Below, one piece after another: positions 51,602 to 61,391 of a DNA stretch of 64,000 nt. The stretch is from positions 1-64,000 of the forward strand of contig CAVESF010000001.1 in assembly GCA_963618495.1 (NCBI GenBank), in the 5' to 3' direction. The notes under the pieces were generated by a model. That model worked only from the letters and a program-made list of their open reading frames with translations, had not been told where the DNA came from and made no database searches. This stretch comes from Apopatosoma sp963618495 (GTDB lineage Bacteria > Bacillota > Clostridia > Oscillospirales > CAG-272). The position numbers and the translations under genes were made by a program. Numbering within the stretch: the stretch's first letter is position 1; every line of letters starts with the position of its first letter.

Positions 51602-52912
51602 TCACTGCACCAGATCGCCCGCTACATTTTCGCCGCCACGCATCTGGGGATAATAACTGCCGCTGCGACAGCGGGGACTTTTATCAAATTCCATTTTCAG
51701 CACTGTTATATTCGCATGTCTGTCAAACGATTTTTCCGGAAGATTTTTCAATATGATGCGATGTCCGTCCATCTCGAAATCTATTTTTTCTCCGGTCGCG
51801 AGAACCGTAACCGACTTCGGAGCGTCCATATAACCGCCAAGCCGCAGTTCCCCGCTCTTCCATATTCTGTTCCAGAGATAAATCTTCGTATAGTCAGGGT
51901 CTGCACTCGCCATGTTGAGTGCACAGCCGCCGAGATTACTGCCAACTATCGCCTTCTCGCCATAGACAGCCTCACCGTTTTCCGCAAGCCATGCACCTAC
52001 AACCTCAAGCGGTTTCACTGCTTCCTCGGGAATACTTCCGTCTGCCTTCGGTCCGATATTGAGCAGAAGATTTCCGCCACCTGCCGTAGCGGTATTGAGC
52101 ATACGGATTATCTGCTGAGGCGTATATGAATAAGGCTTTACCTGCTCTGCATCGAGATATCCCCATGAAATTCCGTTAAAGGTCATGCAGGCTTCCCAAT
52201 ATGCACCGTCGGCAGGACTTATTCTCTCCTCGGGAGTAAAGAAGTCCTCCTGCATTTTGCTTCTGTTGTTTATGAGTATATCAGGCTGAAGCTTTCGCAA
52301 TCTGTAGTTGCGGTTTACGGAGTCCCAGCCCTCACTGCTTGTCATAGGGTAAGGCATATCATACCAAAGAATGTCTATCTTGCCGTAGTTTGAGAGAAGC
52401 TCGACATTGAGAGCCTCGATATAATCAAGAAATCTTCTTCTTGCCTCGTGGTCGAAAGCGCAACGCCATCCATCGGGATGATGCCAGTCCATGAGAGATG
52501 AATAAAGCCCTGTACGCAAGCCGTATTTACGGCAGGCATCAACAAATTCCCGGACAATATCACGGCCGCAATAATTATATGAATTATACGGATTCGCATC
52601 GGATTTCCAGAGAGAAAATCCCTCGTGGTGGCGCGTTGTGAGTACGGCATATTTCGCGCCCGCCTTCTTGGCGAGAGCGCACCATTCGTCGGCGCATCCT
52701 TTTTTCGGAGAGAACGCCTTTGCAAACTCTTCATATTCCGCCTTTGTGTAGTCCTGCTGATACATACACCACTCGCCTGTCTCACACTGCGAAAAAAGGC
52801 TGTAATGAATAAACATGCCGAACCGCGCTTCTTTAAACCACTGCAGTCTCTTTTCCCTGTCCGCGGCAGTCAGCCTGTCATACTCGGGTCTTGTGATAAA
52901 ATCCATCATCAT
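51602..52912 (-). CDS. GH29 alpha-L-fucosidase
   Basis: A 436-residue protein. The GH29 fold is recognised by RLQWFKEARFGMFIHYSLFS, AKKAGAKYAVLTTRHHEGFSLW, and KIDILWYDMPYP, in which Asp185 is the expected nucleophile of the retaining mechanism. A C-terminal beta domain follows. It would remove fucose from oligosaccharides or glycoproteins. There is no signal peptide, so it acts on imported sugars. It starts within a run of three ATGs behind AAAGAGGAA. It follows GH31 by 10 bases. Confidence 0.92.
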   Translation of the reverse strand: MMMDFITRPEYDRLTAADREKRLQWFKEARFGMFIHYSLFSQCETGEWCMYQQDYTKAEYEEFAKAFSPKKGCADEWCALAKKAGAKYAVLTTRHHEGFSLWKSDANPYNSYNYCGRDIVREFVDACRKYGLRTGLYSSLMDWHHPDGWRCAFDHEARRRFLDYIEALNVELLSNYGKIDILWYDMPYPMTSSEGWDSVNRNYRLRKLQPDILINNRSKMQEDFFTPEERISPADGAYWEACMTFNGISWGYLDAEQVKPYSYTPQQIIRMLNTATAGGGNLLLNIGPKADGSIPEEAVKPLEVVGAWLAENGEAVYGEKAIVGSNLGGCALNMASADPDYTKIYLWNRIWKSGELRLGGYMDAPKSVTVLATGEKIDFEMDGHRIILKNLPEKSFDRHANITVLKMEFDKSPRCRSGSYYPQMRGGENVAGDLVQ

Positions 52913-52922
52913 TTCCTCTTTT

Positions 52923-55157
52923 TCAGAATTCTATTATAATTTCGCTTGCCGTGCCTGCTTCAAACGAAACAAAACCATCGGCATAAGTGAAACAGGCAGC
53001 CTTTCCATCGGCAAAAACAGCCTTCGGAGCGGAAACGGCATAAGCCTTCACGCCGTAGCTTCTCTCCGCCGCCATGCCGTCAAAGGACCCTTCGCGCTTG
53101 TCTATCGTGAGTATCGCCTTGCCGCAGATCATGCGGAGCGTGAACTCTGTCTTCGCGCGCTCGCCGCGCAGATATGCCTGCGTTCTGCCGTCATCCTCAT
53201 AGAGCGTATAAGCCGTATTGCAAGCTTCGACAGGATAAATCTCGAGAGTGAGATGCTCATCATCCCTGCAGTCGGTAAACTGCTTTTCAGCCTGCGTCGG
53301 GATTATCGCGCCGCCTCTGATATAGAGAGGACCACCTCTGTTTTCGGGAACATCAATATTAACTTCTCTGCATCCCGAAACAAGCTCGCCATTCCATGCG
53401 TTTATCCAAACCTCGCCCTCGGGCAGGTATATCGTATCGGAAAATGAGCCGACGAGCATACTGTCGCCGAACATATACTCGCATGTTGCATTCACGAGTG
53501 CCTTGTCCTCAAATTCCAGCGGCATTGCACGGACAACGGGAGTACCGCTGATATGCGATTCTATCGCCGCGGAATAGATATAAGGAAGCAGACGGTATCT
53601 GAGCCTATCATAGAAAGTGAAAATAGCTTCAAGCTCGTCGCCTGCCCACCATGGATGGCTGTAGCCCGACCAGCTGTTGAGCTGACACCATGCCGTGAAG
53701 AAGCAATAATGTATCGTATGCTTTGCGAAAATATCCATATCGCAGGTGATATTCGACATGCCGGATAGACCGCTGTTGAGTATCCAGACAAGAGTCTTGT
53801 GCTTGCCGCCGGAGTCGCCCGTAGTGGTTGCGCTGTAGCGCGACATGCTCGTGTAGCCGCCGCTCATGTGGTGCATCGGGCGCAGACCCGTATATTCGCT
53901 GTAGCCCTCGTACATTTCCTTGCCGTAGAGCGTGCATTGCAGGCTGTGCATATAAGGCTCGCCATCTCCGTTTGCATAGACGCGCGTCTCGGTTGCGGTA
54001 TCGACAACCTTGCAGGGATCCATCTTGAAGCCTGCGGCACCGTCGCATACAAATGATTTGAGATGCTTATACCACGGTTCTATGCCAAAATCCGTGGGAT
54101 TTCCAGCACGGTTTTCCTGATTTGCCGTGAAATCGTATTTGCAGCAGAGCCAGAGCAGTAGCTTGAAGCCGTATCTGTTCAGCGCTGTCGTAAAGAGACG
54201 CTCGCGCGGCGTATGCGCCGCAAATTCCTCTTCCGTGCGACGCATCCAGTCGCAGATATAGAAGCGCTGAGTATACCATTTTTTCTGCGGAGTGAAATCA
54301 TATCCGCCCATCCATCCGGGCTCAAGGCTGAATGTATCGCATGGTATCTTCTTTTCACGGAATTTCTCCGCATTGTGCATAACTTCAAACTGGTCGGCAA
54401 AATACTGGTCGATGAATGTGAGACCGTAACCCCATTTCGGGAGAACCATAGGTCTGCCCGTGACATAAGTAAAGCGTTCGAGTATCGCTTTCAGGCTGTC
54501 GCCGGCAAAGAGATAAAAATCTATATCTCCGTCGGGCAGGAACCAGCATATCTCGTTTTCGTTTTCATCGCAGACATCGACGCCATGCCATATCGTGGAA
54601 TTGCAGAGTATGCCGTAGCCCTCCTTTGTCATGAGGAAAGGAATGACTATCTCGGAGCGCACATATATTATTCTCTCGAGATATGTTCTGCCGTTGAGTA
54701 CGATTCTGTCCGTATTGCTTTCGCCAAGACCGTAGAAAATTTCGCCCTCGGTCTTTACAGTGATATATTTCGGATCTTTCTCGAAGTTTACATATTCGAT
54801 AGCCTCATCCTCGGAGGTATCGCCGACTATCTTCTTTCTCTCGGGACGGAAATCCGTGAGCTTTTCGTTGAAAAGCTTTGATTTTTCAGCCACGGCACTG
54901 TTGTCAAGGCTTATTCTGCGCTCGAAACGCGGGCTTTTCATAGTGATAACTCCGTTTTCGTATGTGACGGCAAGGTCGCCCGCCTTTATGCCGTTTGTGA
55001 GCAGCTCGCCCGCGTTTTCATCGGGCTCGTTGTAAATCTTATATTTTTCAAAATAAGTCTGCCTGAAATCCTCACTTATTCTGATTCTGACGGCATTATC
55101 CGAAAAAGCGGATATTCTCAGCTTTTTGCCGCCAAGGTCAATTTCTCTGAAATTCAT
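52923..55157 (-). CDS. GH31 alpha-glucosidase/alpha-xylosidase
   Basis: A 744-residue protein. An N-terminal beta domain (1-230), then the GH31 barrel: the nucleophile Asp380 is in FKMDPCK and the acid/base Asp448 in TTTGDSGG, with the conserved HPWWAGDELEAIF near 500. C-terminal beta domains follow. GH31 enzymes release alpha-linked glucose or xylose; this one cannot be assigned further by eye. It lacks a signal peptide. The start at 55157 is set by CGGAGG inside the end of the lipoprotein gene; the longer in-frame extension is rejected. Confidence 0.93.
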   Translation of the reverse strand: MNFREIDLGGKKLRISAFSDNAVRIRISEDFRQTYFEKYKIYNEPDENAGELLTNGIKAGDLAVTYENGVITMKSPRFERRISLDNSAVAEKSKLFNEKLTDFRPERKKIVGDTSEDEAIEYVNFEKDPKYITVKTEGEIFYGLGESNTDRIVLNGRTYLERIIYVRSEIVIPFLMTKEGYGILCNSTIWHGVDVCDENENEICWFLPDGDIDFYLFAGDSLKAILERFTYVTGRPMVLPKWGYGLTFIDQYFADQFEVMHNAEKFREKKIPCDTFSLEPGWMGGYDFTPQKKWYTQRFYICDWMRRTEEEFAAHTPRERLFTTALNRYGFKLLLWLCCKYDFTANQENRAGNPTDFGIEPWYKHLKSFVCDGAAGFKMDPCKVVDTATETRVYANGDGEPYMHSLQCTLYGKEMYEGYSEYTGLRPMHHMSGGYTSMSRYSATTTGDSGGKHKTLVWILNSGLSGMSNITCDMDIFAKHTIHYCFFTAWCQLNSWSGYSHPWWAGDELEAIFTFYDRLRYRLLPYIYSAAIESHISGTPVVRAMPLEFEDKALVNATCEYMFGDSMLVGSFSDTIYLPEGEVWINAWNGELVSGCREVNIDVPENRGGPLYIRGGAIIPTQAEKQFTDCRDDEHLTLEIYPVEACNTAYTLYEDDGRTQAYLRGERAKTEFTLRMICGKAILTIDKREGSFDGMAAERSYGVKAYAVSAPKAVFADGKAACFTYADGFVSFEAGTASEIIIEF

Positions 55158-55158
55158 T

Positions 55159-55476
55159 TTAATCCTCCGAAATATTGCTTTCATCAGTATTTTCAGTAAA
55201 GCATACTTTGCATTTATTATAACCTCTATCGAGGAAATAGTCAATATATTTATATTCCGTTATCAACTTATTTTTCTCCGAAATTTTAGCGGCATGTCTG
55301 CAATCGGGCATATGGAGCGTCATGGAGTCTGTATTGAGTATCAAAGCCTCGGCGTCATCCGGAATTTCGGCATAGACAGGATAGCCGTCGGCTTCCCCGG
55401 TATTAACGCAGACCGCCTCTCCGCAGGAACAGAAGCAAAGTGCCGCAGAAATAAGCAATACAATAAATTTTCTCAT
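55159..55476 (-). CDS. Small lipoprotein with an Ada-like zinc site
   Basis: A 105-residue protein. A signal peptide (MRKFIVLLISAALCF) leads to a lipobox with the modified Cys at 16 or 18 (CFCSCGE). The mature part holds H-x3-C (His55, Cys59) and, after a hydrophobic/aromatic stretch, C-x2-C (Cys89, Cys92) in RGYNKCKVC. The spacing and the Gly-Tyr before the second pair resemble the metal-binding domain of Ada (C-x3-C-x26-C-x2-C). No DNA-repair part is present. Function unknown. Its ATG overlaps the GH13 stop (ATGA) and it sits between two cytoplasmic glycosidase genes. Confidence 0.75.
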   Translation of the reverse strand: MRKFIVLLISAALCFCSCGEAVCVNTGEADGYPVYAEIPDDAEALILNTDSMTLHMPDCRHAAKISEKNKLITEYKYIDYFLDRGYNKCKVCFTENTDESNISED

Positions 55477-57392
55477 TTTTCCGCAACCTTTATTTTCGTT
55501 TTATCGGAAGCTTTCAACAGTAGCGCGCTCATGCCGGAGAGAGTAAATCTCTCTCCGTGGCCGCCTGAGAAAAGCTCCTCGGCTTCGCCGTCGGTGCTCA
55601 CAGTATGCGCCGCATCTCCGCGGTTTATGAGTGCCGCAAGGCGCTCGCCGCCCTTTTCGCGCACAAGCACGGCAATATCGGAGTCGGCATACGCGATATG
55701 AAATTCTCCGTCGGCAAAAATGCCGTTTTTGCGGCGGACAGCTCCAACTCTGCGGTAGAAATCGCGTATCTCGCCGTCCTCCCTGCCCCATGGATACGGC
55801 ATACGGTTCATCGGGTCGGAATATCCCTGCATTCCCGCCTCGTCGCCATAGTAAATGCACGGCACGCCAGGGAGCATAGCTATCGTAAGATAGGCAAGCA
55901 TAAGCCGCTTTTTTGCCGTGGCATATTCGCCCTCACTCATTTTCATATGCGCAAGTTCATCATTGCTCTTTTCCTCGGGAGAAGCGCCGCCGAGTGCCGT
56001 CAGCGCGCGCACGGTGTCATGCGTGCCGAGAAAATTCATGAGCGAATTTGCCACCTCACGCGGATAATGCGTATATATCCGCTTTGCCTCCGCTTTCAGC
56101 GCGTCCGCATTCCCGTAGCGGATATAGGCTATAACAGCGTTTTTCATCGGGTAGTTCATCACGCTGTCAAGCTCGCCGCCGCGGAAATATTTTTTGCGCT
56201 TCGAATACGAAATCTTATTTGAAGCGTCCTCCCAGACCTCGCCGATAACGAGAGCGTCATCGCGCTCGCTTCTTGCGGCGGCGGAAAGGCACGAGAGGAA
56301 ATCATCTGAGAGCTCGTCTGCCACATCGAGCCGCCATCCGCCTATGCCCATGCGCATATATTTGCGGATAACTCCTCCCTCGCCGAAAAGAAATTTCCTG
56401 TATGACGGCTCGTCGCTTTTCACGCGCGGCAATATCTTTATGCCCCACCATGACTCATAGTCATCGGGATAATTTTTGAAGCTGTACCAAGGGAAATACG
56501 GCGATAGCGGCGACTGATATGCGCCGACATCGGGATATCGCCCTTTTGCATTGAAATAAACGCTGTCGTTTCCCGTATGGTTGAAAACACCATCGAGGAT
56601 AATGCGTATTCCGCGCTTATCCGCCTCGGCGATAAGCGTGCGGAAAGCCTCATCTCCGCCGAACATTTCATCTACCGTCATGTAGTCTCCGGTATCGTAC
56701 TTGTGGTTTGAATACGCGCGGAAAATCGGACTGAGATAAACGGTATTTACGCCGAGCGAAGCGATATAGTCGAGCTTTGCCGCAATACCCTGCAGGTCTC
56801 CGCCGAAAAATTCGTTATTTTCAAGATAAGCCCCGGGATATGCGGGATATTCGGGCATGCCGTGTTCCCAGTCGTCTATTTTTCTCGCGTCTGCCCGCAG
56901 TTGGTTATTTCCTGCGGAAAAGAAGCGGTCGACAAAAATATGATACATCACGCCGCCCGAAAACCAACACGGCAAAACTTCCCTTTCCTTATAAATAAGA
57001 AGCTGAAAGAAATCGTTTCCGTCGCCTCTCGGCTCGCAGAGCTTCTCCTCGAGCGTGTCGAAATCGCAAAGCAAATCCCTCTGCCCGTATTCGGTATTCA
57101 GATGGTAGGCATAGTAAAATAAGCCGCTCTCCGCGCAGAGCAAAGCCGTATCGGCTTCGAGCGAAAATTCGTTTTCGCCGGAGGCGTGCATATCGAAAAA
57201 GCGGCGCCCGCCCGTGTCATCGCAGTATATTTCGAGGCACGCGGAATATAGCGAAAAAGGCGTTTTCACAGAAAATCGCATTTCCCGCCCGTATTTCACC
57301 GCGCCTGCGCTCTGCTCCCGCCATGCTCCGTCCTCGCGCACCGAGAGCGACTGCATGCCGTGCGGTCGGTTTTTAAATTCAAATTCAGCCAT
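55473..57392 (-). CDS. GH13 alpha-amylase family glucanohydrolase (neopullulanase/cyclomaltodextrinase-like)
   Basis: A 639-residue protein. An N-terminal beta domain (1-130) precedes the TIM barrel. The four GH13 regions are visible: DGVFNHTG, GWRLDVADE with nucleophile Asp356, GEVWED with acid/base Glu385, and FLGTHDTVR with Asp459. The barrel opening VMYHIFVDRFF is typical of GH13_20-type maltogenic enzymes. Without a signal peptide it would act on maltodextrins in the cytoplasm, next to GlgP. The start at 57392 is set by CGGAGAA; an upstream extension is rejected. A terminator lies between it and glgP. Confidence 0.9.
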   Translation of the reverse strand: MAEFEFKNRPHGMQSLSVREDGAWREQSAGAVKYGREMRFSVKTPFSLYSACLEIYCDDTGGRRFFDMHASGENEFSLEADTALLCAESGLFYYAYHLNTEYGQRDLLCDFDTLEEKLCEPRGDGNDFFQLLIYKEREVLPCWFSGGVMYHIFVDRFFSAGNNQLRADARKIDDWEHGMPEYPAYPGAYLENNEFFGGDLQGIAAKLDYIASLGVNTVYLSPIFRAYSNHKYDTGDYMTVDEMFGGDEAFRTLIAEADKRGIRIILDGVFNHTGNDSVYFNAKGRYPDVGAYQSPLSPYFPWYSFKNYPDDYESWWGIKILPRVKSDEPSYRKFLFGEGGVIRKYMRMGIGGWRLDVADELSDDFLSCLSAAARSERDDALVIGEVWEDASNKISYSKRKKYFRGGELDSVMNYPMKNAVIAYIRYGNADALKAEAKRIYTHYPREVANSLMNFLGTHDTVRALTALGGASPEEKSNDELAHMKMSEGEYATAKKRLMLAYLTIAMLPGVPCIYYGDEAGMQGYSDPMNRMPYPWGREDGEIRDFYRRVGAVRRKNGIFADGEFHIAYADSDIAVLVREKGGERLAALINRGDAAHTVSTDGEAEELFSGGHGERFTLSGMSALLLKASDKTKIKVAEK

Positions 57393-57420
57393 AAAATTCT
57401 CCGAAAAATGTGTGAGATAG

Positions 57421-57455
57421 CAAAAAGCGGAAACGGCGCAAATCACCGCCTCCGC
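57421..57455 (-). terminator. Terminator after glgP
   Basis: On the minus strand, GCGGAGGCGG and CCGTTTCCGC form a 10-bp stem with two G-U pairs and a 9-base loop, followed by TTTTTGC. It lies between glgP and the GH13 gene. No promoter follows, so the downstream genes must rely on read-through. Confidence 0.75.
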
Positions 57456-57469
57456 ATTATTTTTTATTA

Positions 57470-59893
57470 TTATTCAACAGGCTTTATGTGCCAGATATTC
57501 TCCGCGTATTCCTTTATACTGCGGTCGGAGGCAAAATAACCCGCTCCCGCGATATTCTTAAGCGACTTCACAGTCCAGCCCTTTCTGTCCGCATAGTCGG
57601 ATACGGCACCGGAATATGTGTTGAAATACGAGTCGAAATCGGCAAGGCACATATACGGGTCGGAAACATTCGGCGAAGAAATGAAGTAATTCACTATTCC
57701 CGAAAAATCGTTTCCGTTGAAGCCGCGTGAAATCATATCCATGACGCGGCGGATTCTTTCGCTTGTGCGATAGTAATCGATAGAGGAATATCCTCTGCGC
57801 CAGAGTTCATCGACATCGCTCGCCGTGAGACCGAAAATATAGATATTATCCTTGCCTACGGCATCCGCCATCTCGACATTTGCGCCGTCGAGCGTGCCTA
57901 CGGTGAGCGCACCGTTTATCATGAATTTCATGCATCCCGTGCCGCTCGCTTCCTTGCCCGCGAGAGAAATCTGCTCGCTGATATCAGTCGCCGGCATGAG
58001 TATTTCCGCCATGCTGACATTGTAGTCCTCGAGAAATACGACTCTTATCTTTTCTCTTATAACGGGGTCTTTCTCTATCTCCTCTCCTATGCTCCAGATG
58101 AGCTTGATTATATCCTTGGCAAAGTAATAGCCCGGAGCCGCCTTGCCCGCAAAGAAGAATGTCTGCGCGGGGATATCAAGCTTCGGATTTTCGCGGAGAA
58201 GCGCATAGTATTCTATGACTTTCATCGCGTTGAGAAGCTGACGTTTGTATTCGTGAATGCGTTTTGCCTGAACATCGAAGATAGAATGCGTATCTATCTT
58301 TCTGCCGGTCTTTTTGAAATATTCCTCGGCGAAGCGCTCCTTATTGCGATGCTTGATATCGCGCAGGCGGGAAAGTACCGCCGCGTCATCCGCATATCTG
58401 CCGAAAGCGGCGATGGACTGCGGGTCCTTGCGGTAGCCTGTTCCTATCATCTCGTCAAGCAACTCCGCAAGTGCGGGATTGGAATAGCAAAGCCAGCGAC
58501 GGTGAGCGATACCGTTTGTCACATTTGTGAATTTATCGGGGTCAGCTTTGTAGAATTCATGGAAAACGGTCTGCTTGAGTATCTCGGAATGAAGCTTCGA
58601 TACGCCGTTTACCGTATGCGAGCCGACGACGCTGAGATTTGCCATTCTCACCTGACCGGACGCCACTATCGACATGCGTGAGATCCTGTCCCAGTCGCCG
58701 GGATAGAGATTCCAGAGATTTTCGCAGTATCTGCGGTTTATCTCGGCTACTATCATATAGATTCTCGGCAGGCGGAGACGGAAAAGATCTTCATTCCAGC
58801 ATTCAAGCGCCTCGGGAAGCACCGTGTGATTTGTATACGAAACCGTCTTTGTGACGACATCCCATGCTCTCTCCCATGAGAAAGAATAGGTATCCATGAA
58901 GATGCGCATAAGCTCGGGTATGCAGAGCGCGGGATGCGTATCGTTGATATGGATAGCCGTTTTCTCGGCGAAATTGTCAAGCGTGCCGTAAACGGCAAGG
59001 TTGTCTGCGATGATATTCTGAAGCGAAGCGGAAACAAGGAAATACTGCTGGCTCAGACGCAGGATTTTGCCCTCCATATGGTCATCGGAGGGATAGAGCA
59101 CCTTTGTCAGCGTTTCCGCATTCGTATTCTGCTCCACAGCCTGCATATACTGCCCCTGCGTGAAGAGTTTCATATTGAAATTGGTGATATCGTGCGCGCG
59201 CCAGAGGCGGAGATTGTTTACAGCCTTGCTGTCGCTTCCCGAAATCATCATATCATAAGGAACAGCCTGCACCTCGTCATAGTCCACATGGGTTATCGTG
59301 CAGTGACCCTCGTTCCAGTTTTCGATTATTTTGCCGCCGAAGCGCACGGAAAATGTCTTGTCTGTTCTCGGCACAAGCCATCCGTCGCCGCCCGGCATCC
59401 ATATATCGGGCATCTCAACCTGATTTCCGTCGATTATCTTCTGCTTGAAAAGCCCGTATTCATAGCAGAGCGAAAATCCCGTCGCGGGATAGTCAAGCGT
59501 AGCCAGCGAATCCATGAAGCAGGCGGCAAGTCTGCCCAGTCCTCCGTTTCCGAGACCCGGATCCGGCTCCATCTCATAAAATTCATTGAGGTCGTAGCCC
59601 ATATCCGAAAGTGCCTCGGCGTATGCGGAAGTAAGCCCGAGATTGCCGAGATTGTTTTTGAGGCTTCTGCCTATCAGAAACTCCATGCAGAGATAGTAAA
59701 CTCTCTTTGCCTGCTGCTTCTTCATATCGTGGCGGTAAGCCGAGCGCTTGTTTGTCAGTATGTCCTTGACAGTGAGTATGACTGCCTTATAGACCTGCGC
59801 TTTCGTAGCCTCGTCGGCTCCGACGCCGAAATAGCGCGAAAGCTTGCTGTCCAGCGCCTCTCTTACATCTGTTTTTTCGATTGTGTTTACCAT
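57470..59893 (-). CDS. glgP: Glycogen phosphorylase
   Basis: An 807-residue GT35 enzyme. The PLP site reads KEASGTGCMKFMINGAL with the Schiff-base Lys656; the usual EASGTSNMK appears here as EASGTGCMK. Other marks are GNGGLGRLAACFMDSLA, near residue 115, and EYKRQLLNAMKVIEYY. It releases glucose 1-phosphate from the non-reducing ends of glycogen or maltodextrin. It is the fifth gene of glgB-glgC-glgD-glgA-glgP. GGGGGAAA precedes the ATG. The length is typical for the bacterial enzyme. Confidence 0.97.
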   Translation of the reverse strand: MVNTIEKTDVREALDSKLSRYFGVGADEATKAQVYKAVILTVKDILTNKRSAYRHDMKKQQAKRVYYLCMEFLIGRSLKNNLGNLGLTSAYAEALSDMGYDLNEFYEMEPDPGLGNGGLGRLAACFMDSLATLDYPATGFSLCYEYGLFKQKIIDGNQVEMPDIWMPGGDGWLVPRTDKTFSVRFGGKIIENWNEGHCTITHVDYDEVQAVPYDMMISGSDSKAVNNLRLWRAHDITNFNMKLFTQGQYMQAVEQNTNAETLTKVLYPSDDHMEGKILRLSQQYFLVSASLQNIIADNLAVYGTLDNFAEKTAIHINDTHPALCIPELMRIFMDTYSFSWERAWDVVTKTVSYTNHTVLPEALECWNEDLFRLRLPRIYMIVAEINRRYCENLWNLYPGDWDRISRMSIVASGQVRMANLSVVGSHTVNGVSKLHSEILKQTVFHEFYKADPDKFTNVTNGIAHRRWLCYSNPALAELLDEMIGTGYRKDPQSIAAFGRYADDAAVLSRLRDIKHRNKERFAEEYFKKTGRKIDTHSIFDVQAKRIHEYKRQLLNAMKVIEYYALLRENPKLDIPAQTFFFAGKAAPGYYFAKDIIKLIWSIGEEIEKDPVIREKIRVVFLEDYNVSMAEILMPATDISEQISLAGKEASGTGCMKFMINGALTVGTLDGANVEMADAVGKDNIYIFGLTASDVDELWRRGYSSIDYYRTSERIRRVMDMISRGFNGNDFSGIVNYFISSPNVSDPYMCLADFDSYFNTYSGAVSDYADRKGWTVKSLKNIAGAGYFASDRSIKEYAENIWHIKPVE

Positions 59894-59943
59894 TTACGGT
59901 GTTTTCCCCCTGAGTTAAATGTTTTTTGCTTTTTTATTTTCAA

Positions 59944-61377
59944 TTAGTTTTCCGGAGAAAGCGAGAGAAAAAGCTCCGCATATTTTTCCGCCGAAACATT
60001 CCATGAAAAATCTACTTTCATTACCTTTTTCACAAGCGCAGTCCACTTCTCCTTATCGCGATAGAGAGCTATCGCCTGGTCTATCACGCTGAGCATATCG
60101 CGCGCATTGTATGCGGCAAAGGTAAAGCCGTTGCCATGGCCCTCATAATAGGGCTTTATCGTGTCATAGAGACCTCCCGCCTCGCGCACTATCGGCACGG
60201 TGCCGTAGCGCGAAGCTATCATCTGCGCAAGCCCGCAGGGCTCGCTTCTTGAAGGCATGAGGAACATATCCGCGCCGGCATAGACAAGCTTGGAGCGCTT
60301 CCTGTTGTACTCTATCTTCACGCCTGCCTTGCCGCCGCTTCTCGCCGCATATTCGCGGAAGAAGCATTCGGTATCATAGTCGCCCGTGCCGAGCAGAACA
60401 AACTGCATATCGCGTGAGAGCAGTTCATATGCCACCTCGCGCACGAGGTCAAAGCCCTTGTGGTCAACAAGGCGCGAAACCATTGCTATCACAGGCACAT
60501 CGGGACGAACGGGAAGTCCGTATTCCTCCTGGAGTGCCGCCTTGTTCTTCCCTTTTCCCGCGAGTCCACGGTAGGAATAATTGAATTTCAAGTCCTTATC
60601 CGTTTTCGGATTGTAGAAGTCCGTATCTATGCCGTTTACTATGCCGCTGAGCTTGAAGCTGTGCTCGCGCAGGATATCGTGAAGTCCATGCGCAAAGAAC
60701 GGCGTCTGGATTTCCTCGGCATATTTCGGGCTGACAGTGGTAACGGCATCGGCGCAGAGTATCGCGCCCTTGGTAAGGTTCACAGCACCGTCAAATTCCA
60801 CTGTAGAAGCGTCCATCTCATCGAGTCCGAAAAGGTCTCCCATCGTTTCCCTGCCGTATACGCCCTGATATTCGATATTGTGAATGGTATATACGGCTTT
60901 CACGCCGGAATACCCGGGACTCATGCCGTTTCTGCGCTTGAGCAGAATGACGGAGAGCGCCGTCTGCCAGTCGTTTGCGCTGTAGACATCGGGAAAGAAG
61001 TCCACCATTCCCATGAGCGCGAGTATCGCGTTTGAGAAGAAAGCAAATCTCTCGCCGTCGTCAAAAAAGCCGTAAAGCGCATCGCGCTTGAAATAGTATT
61101 CGTTATCTATGAAATAATATTTCACGCCGCCTCGTTCGAGCGAAAATATTCCGCAGTACTGCTGACGCCACGAAACGGCGACGGTAGTCCAGCATTCGAA
61201 TTTCATCCCGGCGCGGTATTCATCGCTTATCTTTGAATAAAGCGGAATCACGGCGCGTATATCCCAGTCGGGATGAGCAACTTTCAGCGCCGGCGGAAGC
61301 GAACCCATGACATCTCCGAGTCCGCCCGTCGCCGCAAAAGGCATAGCCTCCGCTCCCGCGAAAAGTATCTTCTTCAT
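59944..61377 (-). CDS. glgA: Glycogen synthase (GT5)
   Basis: A 477-residue GT5 enzyme that extends alpha-1,4 chains from ADP-glucose. The two Rossmann domains show the N-terminal PFAATGGLGDV and the C-terminal region FLMPSRSEPCGLAQMIASRYGTVPIVR, with the acidic E-P-C-G-L motif. One oddity: the family's K-x-G-G-L near the start, whose lysine contacts ADP-glucose in E. coli GlgA, reads A-T-G-G-L (residues 16-20). GGGGGAAA precedes the ATG. It sits between glgD and glgP. Confidence 0.96.
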   Translation of the reverse strand: MKKILFAGAEAMPFAATGGLGDVMGSLPPALKVAHPDWDIRAVIPLYSKISDEYRAGMKFECWTTVAVSWRQQYCGIFSLERGGVKYYFIDNEYYFKRDALYGFFDDGERFAFFSNAILALMGMVDFFPDVYSANDWQTALSVILLKRRNGMSPGYSGVKAVYTIHNIEYQGVYGRETMGDLFGLDEMDASTVEFDGAVNLTKGAILCADAVTTVSPKYAEEIQTPFFAHGLHDILREHSFKLSGIVNGIDTDFYNPKTDKDLKFNYSYRGLAGKGKNKAALQEEYGLPVRPDVPVIAMVSRLVDHKGFDLVREVAYELLSRDMQFVLLGTGDYDTECFFREYAARSGGKAGVKIEYNRKRSKLVYAGADMFLMPSRSEPCGLAQMIASRYGTVPIVREAGGLYDTIKPYYEGHGNGFTFAAYNARDMLSVIDQAIALYRDKEKWTALVKKVMKVDFSWNVSAEKYAELFLSLSPEN

Positions 61378-61391
61378 ATAAATTTCCCCCG

